From Achatina immaculata (taxonomy: Eukaryota; Mollusca; Gastropoda; Stylommatophora; Achatinidae), in assembly GCA_009760885.1 (NCBI GenBank), contig CM019716.1, positions 3,787,501 to 3,851,500 of the forward strand: a stretch of 64,000 nucleotides of DNA. Direction: 5' to 3'. Position numbers and translations under genes: made by a program. Of the stretch, positions 54,445 to 64,000 are shown in pieces. Positions within the stretch are counted from its first letter, which is position 1, and every line of letters starts with the position of its first letter. The notes beneath the pieces are model-generated. The model was not told the DNA's origin and ran no database searches. It saw nothing but the letters and a program-made list of their open reading frames with translations.

Positions 54445-54985
54445 CACAAAGAAATAAAAGGCAGAAGTGCTCAGGCCAAGTCAGCATTCCAGAAAATGAG
54501 AAACATCTAGTGCAACAGATCCATATCAATGGAAACAAGATTCCGAGTACTTAAATGTTACATCGAGCCAATTTTGTTTTATGGATGTGAAGCATAGTCT
54601 ATGAATAAGAGAGTACAGCGAGAAATGGAGGCCACGAAAATGTGGTTCATAAGAAGGATGTTGAAGGTACCATGGACAGCTAAGAAAACCAACGAAGAAG
54701 TCTTAAGAGAGGCTGGAATTAAAAGGCAAATTACAGCAAAGATCAGAGGCAGACAAGCGAGATTTGTAGGACATTTTCTGAGGAGAGGAAAACTGGAACA
54801 CACTGTGACAACTGGAAAACTGAGGGAAGAAGAGACAGAGGAAGACAGAGAGAGAGAAGTTACTGGAATGACCGTCAGTGTGGCTAGGAAGAAAGTCACC
54901 GGGAGATCTCATAATCAAGTCTAAAGACAGGGAATTGTGGAGAGAAATGATCGCCTACGCCACGCGGCACGGCACTTGATTGATT
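54445..54985 (+). pseudogene. LINE-B 3' region (RT C-terminus)
   Basis: Starts in sequence encoding SAFQKMRN and RFRVLKCYIEPILFYGCEA, continues (stop at 54598-54600) with REMEATKMWFIRRMLKVPWT, then AKKTNEEVLREAGIKRQ and RQARFVGHFLRRGKLEHTVT, and a broken basic GKL..E block. These are the standard order of blocks after the RT thumb in EN-RT LINEs. The end CACGCGGCACGGCACTTGAT carries a TGATTGATTGATC tail instead of (GAT)n. Confidence 0.82.
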
Positions 54986-55094
54986 GATCACTAATAAAGT
55001 AATTACATTGGTTTTAACTTACTGTGATGTAGTGTTACGAATGACTTCACAGTTCTTCCCTATCCATATATACACAATACTTTTCTACCTCTTT

Positions 55095-55122
55095 TCTCTC
55101 TCTCTCTCTCTCTCTCTCACAC
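55095..55122. repeat. (TC)n microsatellite
   Basis: TC dinucleotides, then CACACAC. Confidence 0.9.
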
Positions 55123-55239
55123 ACTTTCTTTCAAAGAGGAGAAATCAATATCTACGTTCTAAGGCCTCTCGACATTTTGTTTTAACTTCCGTTCAATCAC
55201 TCGTGAAATTTCTGGATATTTTACAGCGACAGAAGGGAT

Positions 55240-55375
55240 GAGAAAAAGAGAGAGAGAGAGATAGAGAGAGAGGGAAGAGGAGAAAGAGAGAGTGTGTGGG
55301 AGAGAAGGAAGGAAGGTGTGGAAGAGGGAGAGAAGGAAGAAGAGAAAAAGTAAGAGAGAGAGAGGGAGATAAAGT
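55240..55375. repeat. GA-rich low-complexity tract
   Basis: AGAGAGAG and GGAAGGAAG runs, ending in a G-rich stretch. Confidence 0.92.
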
Positions 55376-55434
55376 GGGGGTGGGGTGGGGTTTGTAGACA
55401 TAAAACAAAGAAAGGTAGAATAAATCAGATGAGA

Positions 55435-55788
55435 CAGAAAGAAAGAGATAAACAACTGGACAGACACAGACATAGAAAAAACAACTGGACAGACACAGAC
55501 ATAGAAAAAACAACTAGACTGACACAGACATAGAAAGACAAGAATACACACAAAGAAAGAGATAAACAACTGAACAGACACAGACATAGAAATATAAGAA
55601 TACACACAAAGAAAGAGATAAACAACTGGACAGACACAGACATAGGTAGACAAGAATACACACAAAGAAAGAGATAAACAACTGGACAGACACAGACATA
55701 GAAATATAAGAATACACACAAAGAAAGAGATAAACAACTGGACAGACACAGACATAGGAAGACAAGAATACACACAAAGAAAGGGATT
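55435..55788. repeat. Minisatellite, about 56-bp unit
   Basis: Six or so units of GATAAACAACTGGACAGACA plus CAGACATAGAAATATAAGAA and TACACACAAAGAAAGA. Shorter units lie at the left. The Cys-rich minus-strand frames (YVCVCPVVYLFLCV) are translated repeat. Confidence 0.95.
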
Positions 55789-57370
55789 AAAAATACATCC
55801 CACCCTCGAGTACAAGACTCAAGTTTTGCCAAAGGGACAAGAGGATCCACCCGTTGCTCACCGTTTAACTGGGCTCACTGTTTATGACCACAGTTCTCCA
55901 TCTTATAAGGGCCCTGCCGCGTGTAACAAATTCAAATACCGCTCTTTTCCAGTATCACTCGAACAGCCCATTTAGATATGTTTCTTTTAGCCTTCCTTTC
56001 CCCCTTTTCCCCTTTTTCCAGTTCTACCCAAGTTCTCTAAATTCTGTCTTCTCGTGACATGTTCAGGAAATTAGTGAATGTCTTTCACTTGATGATCTCA
56101 ACTTGTTTTCATTCACTTCTCTCCCACGTTTCCGAAGGCCCCATCATTTGGCTCAATGGCTATCGAACATGCATTGCATCTTTGTCAGGGGCGGATTATC
56201 AGTGAGACTGAACACATTTAAATCGGAGGGCCTGGAAGAGCACAGAGGCCCGGCTTTAAACTTTGTTTAAATGAAAATGATTAAAGAAGTGAGTAATAAA
56301 TGTTTTGAAAATGAAAGGACCGAACGTCATGTACCAGTTGTGTTCGATTGGTGTAATACAAACTTATATAACGATAGCAGAGATGATAAGAAAATGAGAG
56401 TCAAACCATATATCAGAAGACGACAGTTATAGATCAAGTTGGGGGGGATGGGGTGTCACGTGTGGTGTAGGGGTTCTAATCATTGGTTAATATGACGCTC
56501 GCTGATCTTTCTCCCAAAAACCAGTTCTCTGTTTCTTTAGCCCCTTTTCCATTTGTTACTTGTCCAAACTGCACAACCATACACAGGTATTGGTCATCTT
56601 TCTTACATTTAAGCCCGCTCTCTTATTTATTAGTATCGTCTTTATTTTATAAATTTTGTTTTTCTTTTCCCTGTTGGTGATTTCATTTCTTTACTTACAA
56701 CGTGATTAGAGAAGGTAAGTACAATGATCATAATTCTAAATTGTAACACGTCTGTCTTACATACATTCTGTCTACAAAATTTCTCAATGCTTCTGGCAAT
56801 TCGACTGGGTTTTTTTTCCCCCTGTTTATGTCACGTTTGCTAACCACACGCAGAACTGTGCAAATAACATTAATCAGGCAAAAGTTATTAACCTCAAGGC
56901 TATCAACACCAGCCTCATGATGTTAGAGCAGAAAAAAATAAAGAATGTTATTTTGCAAAATGATCGCGCAGCCATGGTGTGCCATATTGCAATGTTGTGC
57001 CATATTGCAAAATAAGCTACATAGCAAAACTGGTTATTCTGACAGCCGGAAAAAAAATGGTTTTCACCGGGAAAAAAGGAAACACCGGCAAGTGGAAGCA
57101 TTGTGTCGTAAACCGGAAGTGGTCTCAAAAAATAGTTTTCCAAGCGCAAGATAACCAAGTGTTTTGAGTGCGTGGATTGCCCCGTAATTTCCCCTGGCCT
57201 AAAAGACATGCGCAGGTTTACCAATGACCTGTTCACAGTCAGAATTGTCCTTGACATTTCATGAGAACGTGGACAAGGACATGGCGGGAATGGAATATTT
57301 GTGTCTCAGCTCACACGCAGGCTTTCTTTTCATCTCCACATTCATTAATGCCCTCCCCTCACCTTACCTC
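55789..57370. other. No gene seen
   Basis: Frames at 56483-56680 and 56874-57257 have no recognisable domain. A duplicated GTGCCATATTGCAA lies at about 56976-57012. An undetected exon is possible. Confidence 0.45.
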
Positions 57371-58134
57371 CCGCCGCCACCATCACCACCACCACCACCA
57401 CCATTACAACAACAACCACCACCTCCACCACCACCACCACCACCACCACCACCAACACCTAAACCATCACCATCGCCATCACCACCACCATCACCACCAC
57501 CACCACCACCATCACCACCACCACCACCACCATTACAACAACAACCACCACCTCCACCATCACCACCACCAACACCTCCACCATCACCACCACCAACACC
57601 TCCACCACCACCACCACCACCACCTCCACCATCACCACCACCAACACCTCCACCATCACCACCACCACCAACACCATCACCACCACCAACACCTAAACCA
57701 TCACCATCGCCATCACCACCACCAACACCATCACCACCACCACCACCACCACCATCACCACCACCACCACCACCACCACCACCACCAACACCATCACCAC
57801 CACCGTCACCACCACCAACACCATCACCACCACCGTCACCACCACCAACACCATCACCACCACCGTCACCACCACCATCACCATCACCACCACCAACATC
57901 ATCACCACCACCACCATCATCACCACCACCATCATCACCACTATCACCACCACCATCACCATCACTACCACCATCACCATCACTATCACCACCACCACCA
58001 CCATCATCACTACTATCACCACCACCATCACCATCACTACCACCATCACCATCACTATCACCATCACCATCACCACCACCATCACCACCACTATCATTAC
58101 CACCATCACCATCACCACCACCATCACCACCACG
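57371..58134. repeat. Trinucleotide microsatellite (CAC/CAT)n, about 760 bp
   Basis: (CAC)n with CAT, CAA and AAC units. Phrases such as ACACCTAAACCATCACCATC recur (57455 and 57690), showing internal duplication. The long Pro-rich and His-rich plus frames are translated repeat. Confidence 0.98.
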
Positions 58135-58413
58135 CAGTCTAGTCGTGTTTCAGTCCTGGGTGCTTTGCTACTCAACTTCAAACCAGACTTCGTCGTCATC
58201 AGCGTCATCAGCACCATTATCATGGCTTTGTTCTTCTTTCTCCGACCCACCATGCTCCATCACTTATCTGTCCTTCTCCCTCCCCCCCTCTCACCCCACG
58301 CTCTGTCACAAAACTGGGCTCACTGGGAATGAGGGTGAAAGCGATCTAGCGGTCGGAAATACGAGAGCAAGAGGACGGCTCTAAATCGCATCAGTTAGTC
58401 AGTGAGTGAGCAA

Positions 58414-58415
<2 letters not shown>

Positions 58416-58469
<54 letters not shown>

Positions 58470-58492
58470 GAGAGAGAGGGGGGAGAGAAATT
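58416..58492. repeat. (GT)n(GA)n compound microsatellite
   Basis: (GT)10 followed by (GA)n with GGG interruptions. Confidence 0.95.
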
Positions 58493-58509
58493 ATTTACAG
58501 TAGGTGATA

Positions 58510-58640
58510 TAAGATGGCTGTGTGAATAGCACCAAGCCCTTCGGTGGCAAGGCAGCTCCTGTTCCTACCCAGTTACAGTCATTTCTCCCACTACTTTTCT
58601 TTCTCTCACCTCTAAAATGCTTCTTATTACATTTTCCGAA
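58510..58640 (+). repeat. Possible S3 SINE body fragment
   Basis: CAGTCATTTCTCCCACTACT, TTTCTTTCTCTCACCTC and AAAATGCTT resemble the S3 body at 25.86 kb and the 27.34 kb sequence. No clear A or B box. Confidence 0.35.
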
Positions 58641-59110
58641 GGATAACCAGCACTTTTCTCTGTCTCGTTATTTCGAGCTTTATAAAGCGAAAGTCTAGAA
58701 ATCCTCCCCAGTTAGAGACGTGCCAGTTCCTTCTATGGTCACTTGTCAAAGGACAGAGAAAAGATGTGGCCAGGCCAAGTTTGGGTGATCTGAAGGAAGT
58801 GTGTATGGACGTTATCTGAAGGAAGTGTGTATGGACGTTATGTCGATTCACACGGATTTTCTTGTCCAGTACCTTCGCCCTACACAAAACTGTCATTTGG
58901 ATATCTGAGGTAGAAGATATGTTTTTACGTCCTGAGTGGTCTGTGTTTTCATACAAACTGTTTGGGAGACTAGCTATATCCGACTATGTAGACAGATGAT
59001 GGTGGAAGAAACTGTTATATCCCAGTAATTTAGGTGCTATAACAAACAAGATGGTTGAGTAAGTTGTTATATCGCACATAATAATGTGGCGTATAATAAT
59101 GTGGCGTAAC
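58641..59110. other. No gene seen; 26-bp direct duplication near 58788-58840
   Basis: CTGAAGGAAGTGTGTATGGA occurs twice in tandem. Minus frame 58627-58956 has no domain. Confidence 0.5.
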
Positions 59111-59111
59111 A

Positions 59112-59124
59112 ATATATATATATA

Positions 59125-59162
<38 letters not shown>

Positions 59163-59305
59163 TATATCCAGTTTTTCCTGTTTTCGGATATATATAATGG
59201 AAAAATTGGCGAACTACTTTGCGAGCCCTATGTGACGTTTAACGGCACGGGAAAGATATAAGATAAAAGAATATATGTATATATATATATATATATATAT
59301 GCAGG
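59112..59305. repeat. Inverted pair of LINE-A termini in (TA)n
   Basis: A minus-orientation piece (CTTATATCC, then AGTTTTTCCTGTTTTCGG, 59160-59188; the intervening terminal bases are missing) faces a plus-orientation piece (GAAAAATTGGCGAACTACTT .. CGTTTAACGGCACGGGAAAG, 59208-59258). (TA)n tracts lie at 59112-59160 and 59271-59300. Confidence 0.82.
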
Positions 59306-59329
59306 AAACTCTCTACCACAACTCCTTCA

Positions 59330-59540
59330 GATCATCAGAGGAAGTACCCCCCCCCCCTCAGACAAGTGTTTCGGCTCTTTAAACTCCTGACACTCTAAGG
59401 GGGGTGGGCCCCTCTGGGTCATGACTCCCAGAGGTCTTGTGAATTGTCGCTTTTTTTTTTCCCGGTCCCGGGATCGAACCCATGATCTTCACTGCAATTT
59501 TATGAAGTGCGTCTTTAGCGATTTAGCTACGGAGGACTGG
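59330..59540 (-). repeat. tRNA-derived SINE copy
   Basis: Minus strand: A-box-like TAGCTAAATCGCT then B box GGTTCGATCC (59480 to 59471), in a tRNA-like head (CCTCCGTAGCTAAATCGC .. GGTTCGATCCCGGGACCGGG). An A-run and a body with GGGAGTCATGACCCAGAGGG follow. Not a functional tRNA as judged by the stems. Confidence 0.6.
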
Positions 59541-59544
59541 TAAT

Positions 59545-59850
59545 GGTTGTGGCAAATGAAATGACTTATGTTCCCAATGCTTGTTTCGCATACTCCACAG
59601 CCAGCATGAGGCCTTTTCTGCTGTTTCTGAAAGGCTTTTCAATGCCCTTGCTCTTGCTTGTCCCTTTATGCCCAGTTGCTTACATAGGTCATATGCTGAT
59701 GTTGCTAGGAATCCTCTTGCTCCCACTTCTACAGCTATCACTTTTGCCTTGGTTCCTGCCCCCTGCCTCAGTTGCTTGACCAGATCATTGTACTTCTCCA
59801 ATTTGAATAAATGCTGTTCCTCTATTCTAGGATATATATTCCATGATATT
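59545..59850 (-). pseudogene. Retroelement-type C-terminal domain fragment
   Basis: A minus frame with LEKYNDLVKQLRQGAGTKAK, VIAVEVGARGFLATSAYDLC, KQLGIKGQARARALKSLSET and AEKASCWLWSM. The K.Y..L..........V.VG.RGF...S......LGI.G...R.A...L...AE..S.WLW pattern is one I associate with sequences C-terminal to reverse transcriptases in aquatic animals (from memory, not checked). No RT core lies next to it; stop at 59523. A SINE copy follows on the same strand. Confidence 0.55.
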
Positions 59851-59869
59851 TTCCATTAATTACTTAATA

Positions 59870-59916
<47 letters not shown>

Positions 59917-60904
59917 TAAATACTTATTATATTATTCCATTAATTACTTAAGGTTAAGGCACCGAGAAACGAAAAGAAATAAATTATAGCAACGACAAAC
60001 GACAGCCATAAAATATCAAGATATTCTGCAAAATTATGTTGAAAAATACGTCTGAGAAAATTATTTGAACGTGTTGTTAATATCTCACAGCGAAAAGTTG
60101 AGAAAAAAACGTTTGGCTCTGGCGTGCTCCAACATTTGCTCAAACGTTGGTGAAACAAGAAATAAAAAGAACCAACTACGTTCATCAAGCTCGTTCAGAA
60201 CTGAGACTTTGTCACAAGCATGCGTAATTCTCTTCATTCATCATGCTGTAGTTTTTGGAGTGCCATGTCCATTAAGTTTTTTTTTCTCTTATCTGATCAT
60301 GTTTTATCAATCCAGACTGTTAAATCTTGGCATATGGTCCTTGCGATCCTTACCCCAAATCTAATTAGAAATTTTGTTTCTTTATTTCGTGTACCCCATT
60401 TTAAATTCACTTTCTGATTTTAGGTCCATCAGTGACGCCGGGTCAGCATCCCGCTATCAGGGGTCTGCTGAGCTTGAGGAGGGCGGTAGCTGAGCAGTAC
60501 AACACAAAAGTCTCACTTAGGGGTACTCTTTGAGTTCTTTCTTTCGTCGTTTTAAGAGAAAGTCCCAACCATAACCGCGACTTTCTGTCACGCAGTTAAA
60601 CCACACAAAACTGAGCAAACAAAACTGACAAAGATAGAAGAAATACGTCTAGTACATACCACACAATATGTACACACGAAGAGACGAGAGAAATTATATT
60701 CGGTGACCAGGGTTTGAAGCTGAGTTTCTTTATTTTGCTTTTCATAAATCTTTTCTTTTTTCCCTCATAACATGACCCCGGAAGGTTTTCAGTGGGACAC
60801 AGAAGAAGAGTTCATTTTAGGCTCGTCAATAGGTGTGTCAGAATTAGGTGTAGGTTTAGACATCTGGAAACAGAGAATGAGAAATTAGATACTCCTTGTG
60901 CTAT
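59851..60904. other. No gene seen; (TA)n at 59880-59912
   Basis: AT-rich; frames at 59940-60417 show no domain. Confidence 0.5.
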
Positions 60905-60988
60905 CTGTTTATCTATCTGTCTGTCCGTTTGTCTGTCTGTCTGTCTGTCCGTTTGTCTGTCTGTCTGTCCGTTTGTCTGTCTGTCTGT
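60905..60988. repeat. (TGTC)n microsatellite
   Basis: TCTGTCTG and TCCGTTTG tetranucleotides. Confidence 0.95.
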
Positions 60989-61019
60989 TCATGCGGGAAG
61001 ACGCTGTCCGTTTTAGCAT

Positions 61020-61300
61020 TTGGCGATCCTGCTGACGTCAGGGTTGGCTAACCACAGCTGATCAAGACCATGCCCCATCTTCAGTAGCAGACCCAGCCTG
61101 GCTAACGGGACAGGGTTCGTCATGGTCCACATGGTGGTGGAGTCTGCTAAAAAAGTATTGCACATCCTCTGCTTTCCGGCTGCACCCCGAGACTGAAAAA
61201 TAACTGCCATAACCCTCTCCCACACCGACACAGTAGTGTGCCTCAGCATTCTTGACAACATCTGGTCCAAAGAGCAGCAGCTCGTAGTTTCAGGAAGATA
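61020..61300 (-). repeat. S1 dispersed repeat copy, near full length
   Basis: CTGACGTCAGGGTTGGCTAA, CCACAGCTGATCAAGACC, GTGGTGGAGTCTGCTAAAAA, TAACCCTCTCCCACACCGAC, then AGCAGCAGCTCGTAGTTTCA. The opposite strand is open across the copy (61013-61318) because S1 itself has few stops in one frame. Confidence 0.9.
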
Positions 61301-61332
61301 GAAGACAAGGCAAGACATCTATGCACCCGGGC

Positions 61333-61478
61333 GTTTGTCTGTCTGTCTATCAGCTATTTGCCTCATTGTCTGTCTGCCTGCCAGTTTGTCTACGTCTATC
61401 TATCCCCCTGTCTATCTGTCTGTTCGCTTGCCTTGCTACATGCTTGCCTGCTTGCTTGCTTGTCTGTCTGTCTGTCTC
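61333..61478. repeat. TGTC/TGCT tetranucleotide-rich tract
   Basis: Degenerate GTCTGTCT, CTGCCTGC and CTTGCTTG runs. Confidence 0.88.
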
Positions 61479-63189
61479 TTTATCGATGTACCTATCATCA
61501 CATAAATCCCCTCCCCCCTCCGGTTCCAATAGATCAGGAATCTTTTCAGTCCAAGACAGGCTTTTCTTGTCCCGGGTCTTCAGAATAATTAACTGTCTGG
61601 CCGAGCCTAAGGCGAGGTCATTTCGTGCAGTGTTTTGTGTCTAAGGAACAACAGATGAACGTGGATTACTGTTTCTGGATCTATCCGTAAGTTCATTTCG
61701 GACAAAATATCTTGATAAATCTTAAGGATTATTGTGACATTCTTCCACATAATAGCATCTACTAGCAGAAGTCATCGTTGTAGGATCTTTATGTAAGTAC
61801 TGGCCATTTTTGCTGGTAGGTGCCAGGATTATGTACTCTTTTATAAGCGTCGCTGTATGGGATAAGAGTGGCTGCACTGGTTTTCTTCGCTTTCTCGAGG
61901 GGAAATAATAAAAAGTTTCTCAACAGGCTCCGCCAACATACACAGGTCTCTACTTCGTTGGTATGTATTCAAACAACTCGGTATCAGGTGCACTACGCGT
62001 GGATAAGAGGAAAGAGTTTTCGCTGGCTAATGAAAATGACATCCTTGATGTGGCTATTTCAACTGTCACGACTGACATTTACAATACTGCCGCTTTCTTC
62101 TTCTTCTTCTTCTTAAGTCAGGAGATTTGACTTCGTTGTCTGCAGTGATCAGTTGTTAATCAAAATAAGTTAGTTGAAGGATACTTGTGTTGCTTACGAA
62201 CTGAACGATGTTCACTGCTTATGTTCAACTTATCTGCTCATTGTTGGTTATAGTGTCTATATATAAATTTGCATGTTCATTCTGACTCTTTTGACAATAT
62301 ATCATTTTTCTGCTATCTTTGTAAGAGCATCAGTTTTTTTTCCTTTGCTCTTTGCAGTCTCAAAAAGGGAATGGGTGATGAGATGACTTCAAGGCAATTA
62401 TTATTTTTTTTTTTTTATCTTGAGGAGCAGATAAGCCAATAAGCGGGCAAGCAAGCTCAGATTTAGCAGATTCGATTTCCCATAAGCCTAATCTAGTAAT
62501 TGTTACATACTTTGTATATTTAATTACTCACAAAGAGAATTTTAATAGCTTTGAGTTTTAAACTGGTTTCATTCATCAACTTGTACATAGTTACATCTCT
62601 TTGCAATTTACTTGGCCGTTTCTAAGTTATTTGCTGCCCCTTGCAGAAACTCTTTTTTTGGGATACATTACTCGCATATAAAAGAACACAAGCCTACATA
62701 TACAACATATATAAACGTAGAAGATAAATGAGTATGTGGGAGTAAAATGTCAGGAACATAGGAAAAAGCTGGGCAAGATTTATTATCTCCAGCGAATATG
62801 TAACGACCACATGGTGCAAATAAAACATATGGCACTGGTTATCTAAGTTTATATCGTCTTTGTATTAATTGAAAGTAATTTAGATAACACATCGTACATG
62901 ACATCAAATATTACATATTTTTAAAATATCTGACATTTACTAGATTTTTTTAAAACATTAAGTAAAGTTTGAGTGAAGGAATTTAAAAAGAAAGCAAGAC
63001 TAGAAGTTTCAGAAAAAAAAGACCGCGTGGAATGTAGAACTGACAGGTAAAGAATTCTATGACATTTCTTGCAGGTGTTAATTTGGTGAGTAAAGCAAGA
63101 TTGAAAAAAAGAGACCTCTGTTTTGTTTATTTAAATCTACATATTTTGGTCTATTCGAATTCATTTCAATTTTTGTACGTTGTTTTATT
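61479..63189. other. No gene seen; (TTC)n at 62097-62114
   Basis: Plus frame 61868-62116 ends in a poly-Ser translation of (TTC)n and shows no domain. AT-rich from 62200. Confidence 0.5.
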
Positions 63190-63620
63190 CTGAAATTCAT
63201 CCTCTTCGAAAAGAATGGGTTCGTCTGTTAAGCCAGTCAGCTGTGACAAGCTTAACGTGGCTTTACTGTCCAGGGAATGCGGGAGTACATGGCAGTGATG
63301 TGGCAGACAAACCTGCTGGACAGGCAAAAATAGATGGCAGAATGACAAGGGACAAGGGGGACATTGCTAAGACCGTATTGGACAGACTGGGGGGAGAATG
63401 AAGAGCGGGAATGTAAGAACAATGTAGCTGTGAAAAGACTGCTGGAGCTAGGACAAATCAAAGGTTCTGGCAGGAAATCCGAACTGTATGGCAGAAAACA
63501 CATTGTAAACAACCAACATTTGACAGGAACTATCAGTAAACACAATCTTGGATGGATGCTGCTGCATGCGGCGGAGCATATACTGGGTTGTCCCGAATGT
63601 AGTGAAGCCGGAGTCTGAAT
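63190..63620 (+). pseudogene. Retroelement RNase H C-terminal fragment
   Basis: Plus frame: SLTWLYCPGNAGVHGSDVAD (end of an RNase H fold; the usual His of PGHAGV is Asn here, final Asp kept), then KIDGRMTRDKGDIAKTVLDR. After a frameshift near 63395 come KNNVAVKRLLELGQIKGSGR, GTISKHNLGWMLLHAAEHIL and a final GCPECSEAGV. The order WLYCPGHAG / RGDI / GRGR..YNQ..TGTIS..TLGW / CPEC is one I recognise from RNase H-bearing retroelement ORFs of marine invertebrates (from memory). The first catalytic strands are missing. Different from LINE-D at 26.2 kb. Confidence 0.72.
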
Positions 63621-64000
63621 TTTGAACTTTCAACATTCATCCTCTTCCTAGTCGAACATAATCTCACATTAACAGAAGAGATTTGTATGTGAATGTCTGA
63701 TTTACCCCAGTACACAGACAACTATATGTACAACATATCCCAATGTGTCTCGATGTGGAGGCAAATTTAACTTAAATTTTTCGCAGTCAGTTTTCCGTAC
63801 ACAAGAAATGTCAGGTTCCTATTTTTAGCCAGAACGCGACTGGGCTGATTACTGAACGAGAATGTGATTTGCCATAATCTAAATGAGAATTTAAAATGGT
63901 TGGCTAGAATCTATAATCTTTTTGAGAGTTACAATATGATTCGATTGAATATAGAATCTAAACGAGTAGTAAAGTATGATTCGTTAGGATCTAAATGAGA
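63621..64000. other. No gene seen; weak tandem repetition at right edge
   Basis: From about 63875 the phrases AATCTAAATGAGA, AATCTAAACGAGTAG and GATCTAAATGAGA recur with ATATGATTCG / GTATGATTCG, possibly the start of a diverged minisatellite continuing beyond the window. Confidence 0.45.

Noticed and set aside
55159..55850. Cys-rich, secreted-looking minus-strand frames up to 218 codons
   Set aside because: They translate the 56-bp minisatellite and GA-rich tracts. No conserved Cys framework beyond the repeat period.
57224..58384. 386-codon Pro-rich frame and 293-codon His-rich frame
   Set aside because: Translated (CAC/CAT)n repeat. The non-repeat ends show no domain, and the minus strand is open as poly-Val/Met for the same reason.
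52998..64000. TM1-TM5 exons of the receptor on the minus strand
   Set aside because: I looked for DRY-, N-terminal Asn- and Trp-type blocks in minus frames and found none with flanking splice sites. Short exons could be missed.

Overview
The window is eukaryotic nuclear DNA, most likely from a lophotrochozoan animal and probably a mollusc (inference, moderate confidence). The evidence is a spliced class A GPCR gene with multi-kilobase repeat-filled introns, several animal-type LINE families, mariner and Tc1 transposons, tRNA-derived SINEs and very many mini- and microsatellites. There are no bacterial operons, CRISPR arrays or phage genes. Most long open frames are translated simple repeats or antisense shadows of transposon genes.

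The only host gene I can support is the 3' part of a rhodopsin-like neuropeptide-type receptor on the minus strand. One exon (52734-52937) carries TM6-TM7 with CWLP and NPVVY. A phase-compatible terminal exon (48673-49200) carries a Cys-rich juxtamembrane tail. Upstream exons were not found and probably lie beyond 64 kb.

I use local labels for the mobile elements. LINE-A is an RTE/BovB-like EN-RT element of about 2.9 kb. It has two near-complete tandem copies at 31.07-36.95 kb, a third partial copy to 37.58 kb, and fragments at 5.8, 14.4, 43.4, 47.3 and 59.2 kb. LINE-B and LINE-C are related EN-RT families: B at 1.0, 8.6 and 54.5 kb; C at 20.2, 21.2-23.6 and 27.9 kb; a fragment at 2.3 kb is B or C. 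LINE-D is an RNase H fragment at 26.2 kb, with a different RNase H fragment at 63.2 kb. LINE-E has a CR1/L2-like C-terminus and an (AATC)n tail, with five copies at 11.2, 12.2, 13.3, 24.5 and 25.1 kb. DNA transposons are a decayed mariner (9533-10873) and a nearly intact Tc1 (38801-40284), both with recognisable terminal inverted repeats and TA duplications. A dispersed repeat of about 300 bp (S1) occurs about ten times in both orientations, and there are several tRNA-headed SINEs.

Region by region: 0-9 kb holds a TATA-bearing tandem repeat and LINE scraps; 9-14 kb a mariner inside a minisatellite plus LINE-E copies; 14-31 kb minisatellites and LINE-C/D/E; 31-38 kb the LINE-A tandem; 38-48 kb Tc1 and LINE-A fragments; 48-53 kb the receptor exons with S1 copies and a 1-kb higher-order minisatellite between them; 53-64 kb large microsatellites, SINEs and retroelement ends.

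The most interesting signals are about how elements move and rearrange. They are a LINE-A tandem that looks like unequal crossing-over, a 5'-inverted LINE-C that fits twin priming, LINE-E copies sitting repeatedly in polypyrimidine tracts, a minisatellite grown from the end of S1, and the TATA-bearing repeat at the left edge. I did not find a convincing new multi-gene system.
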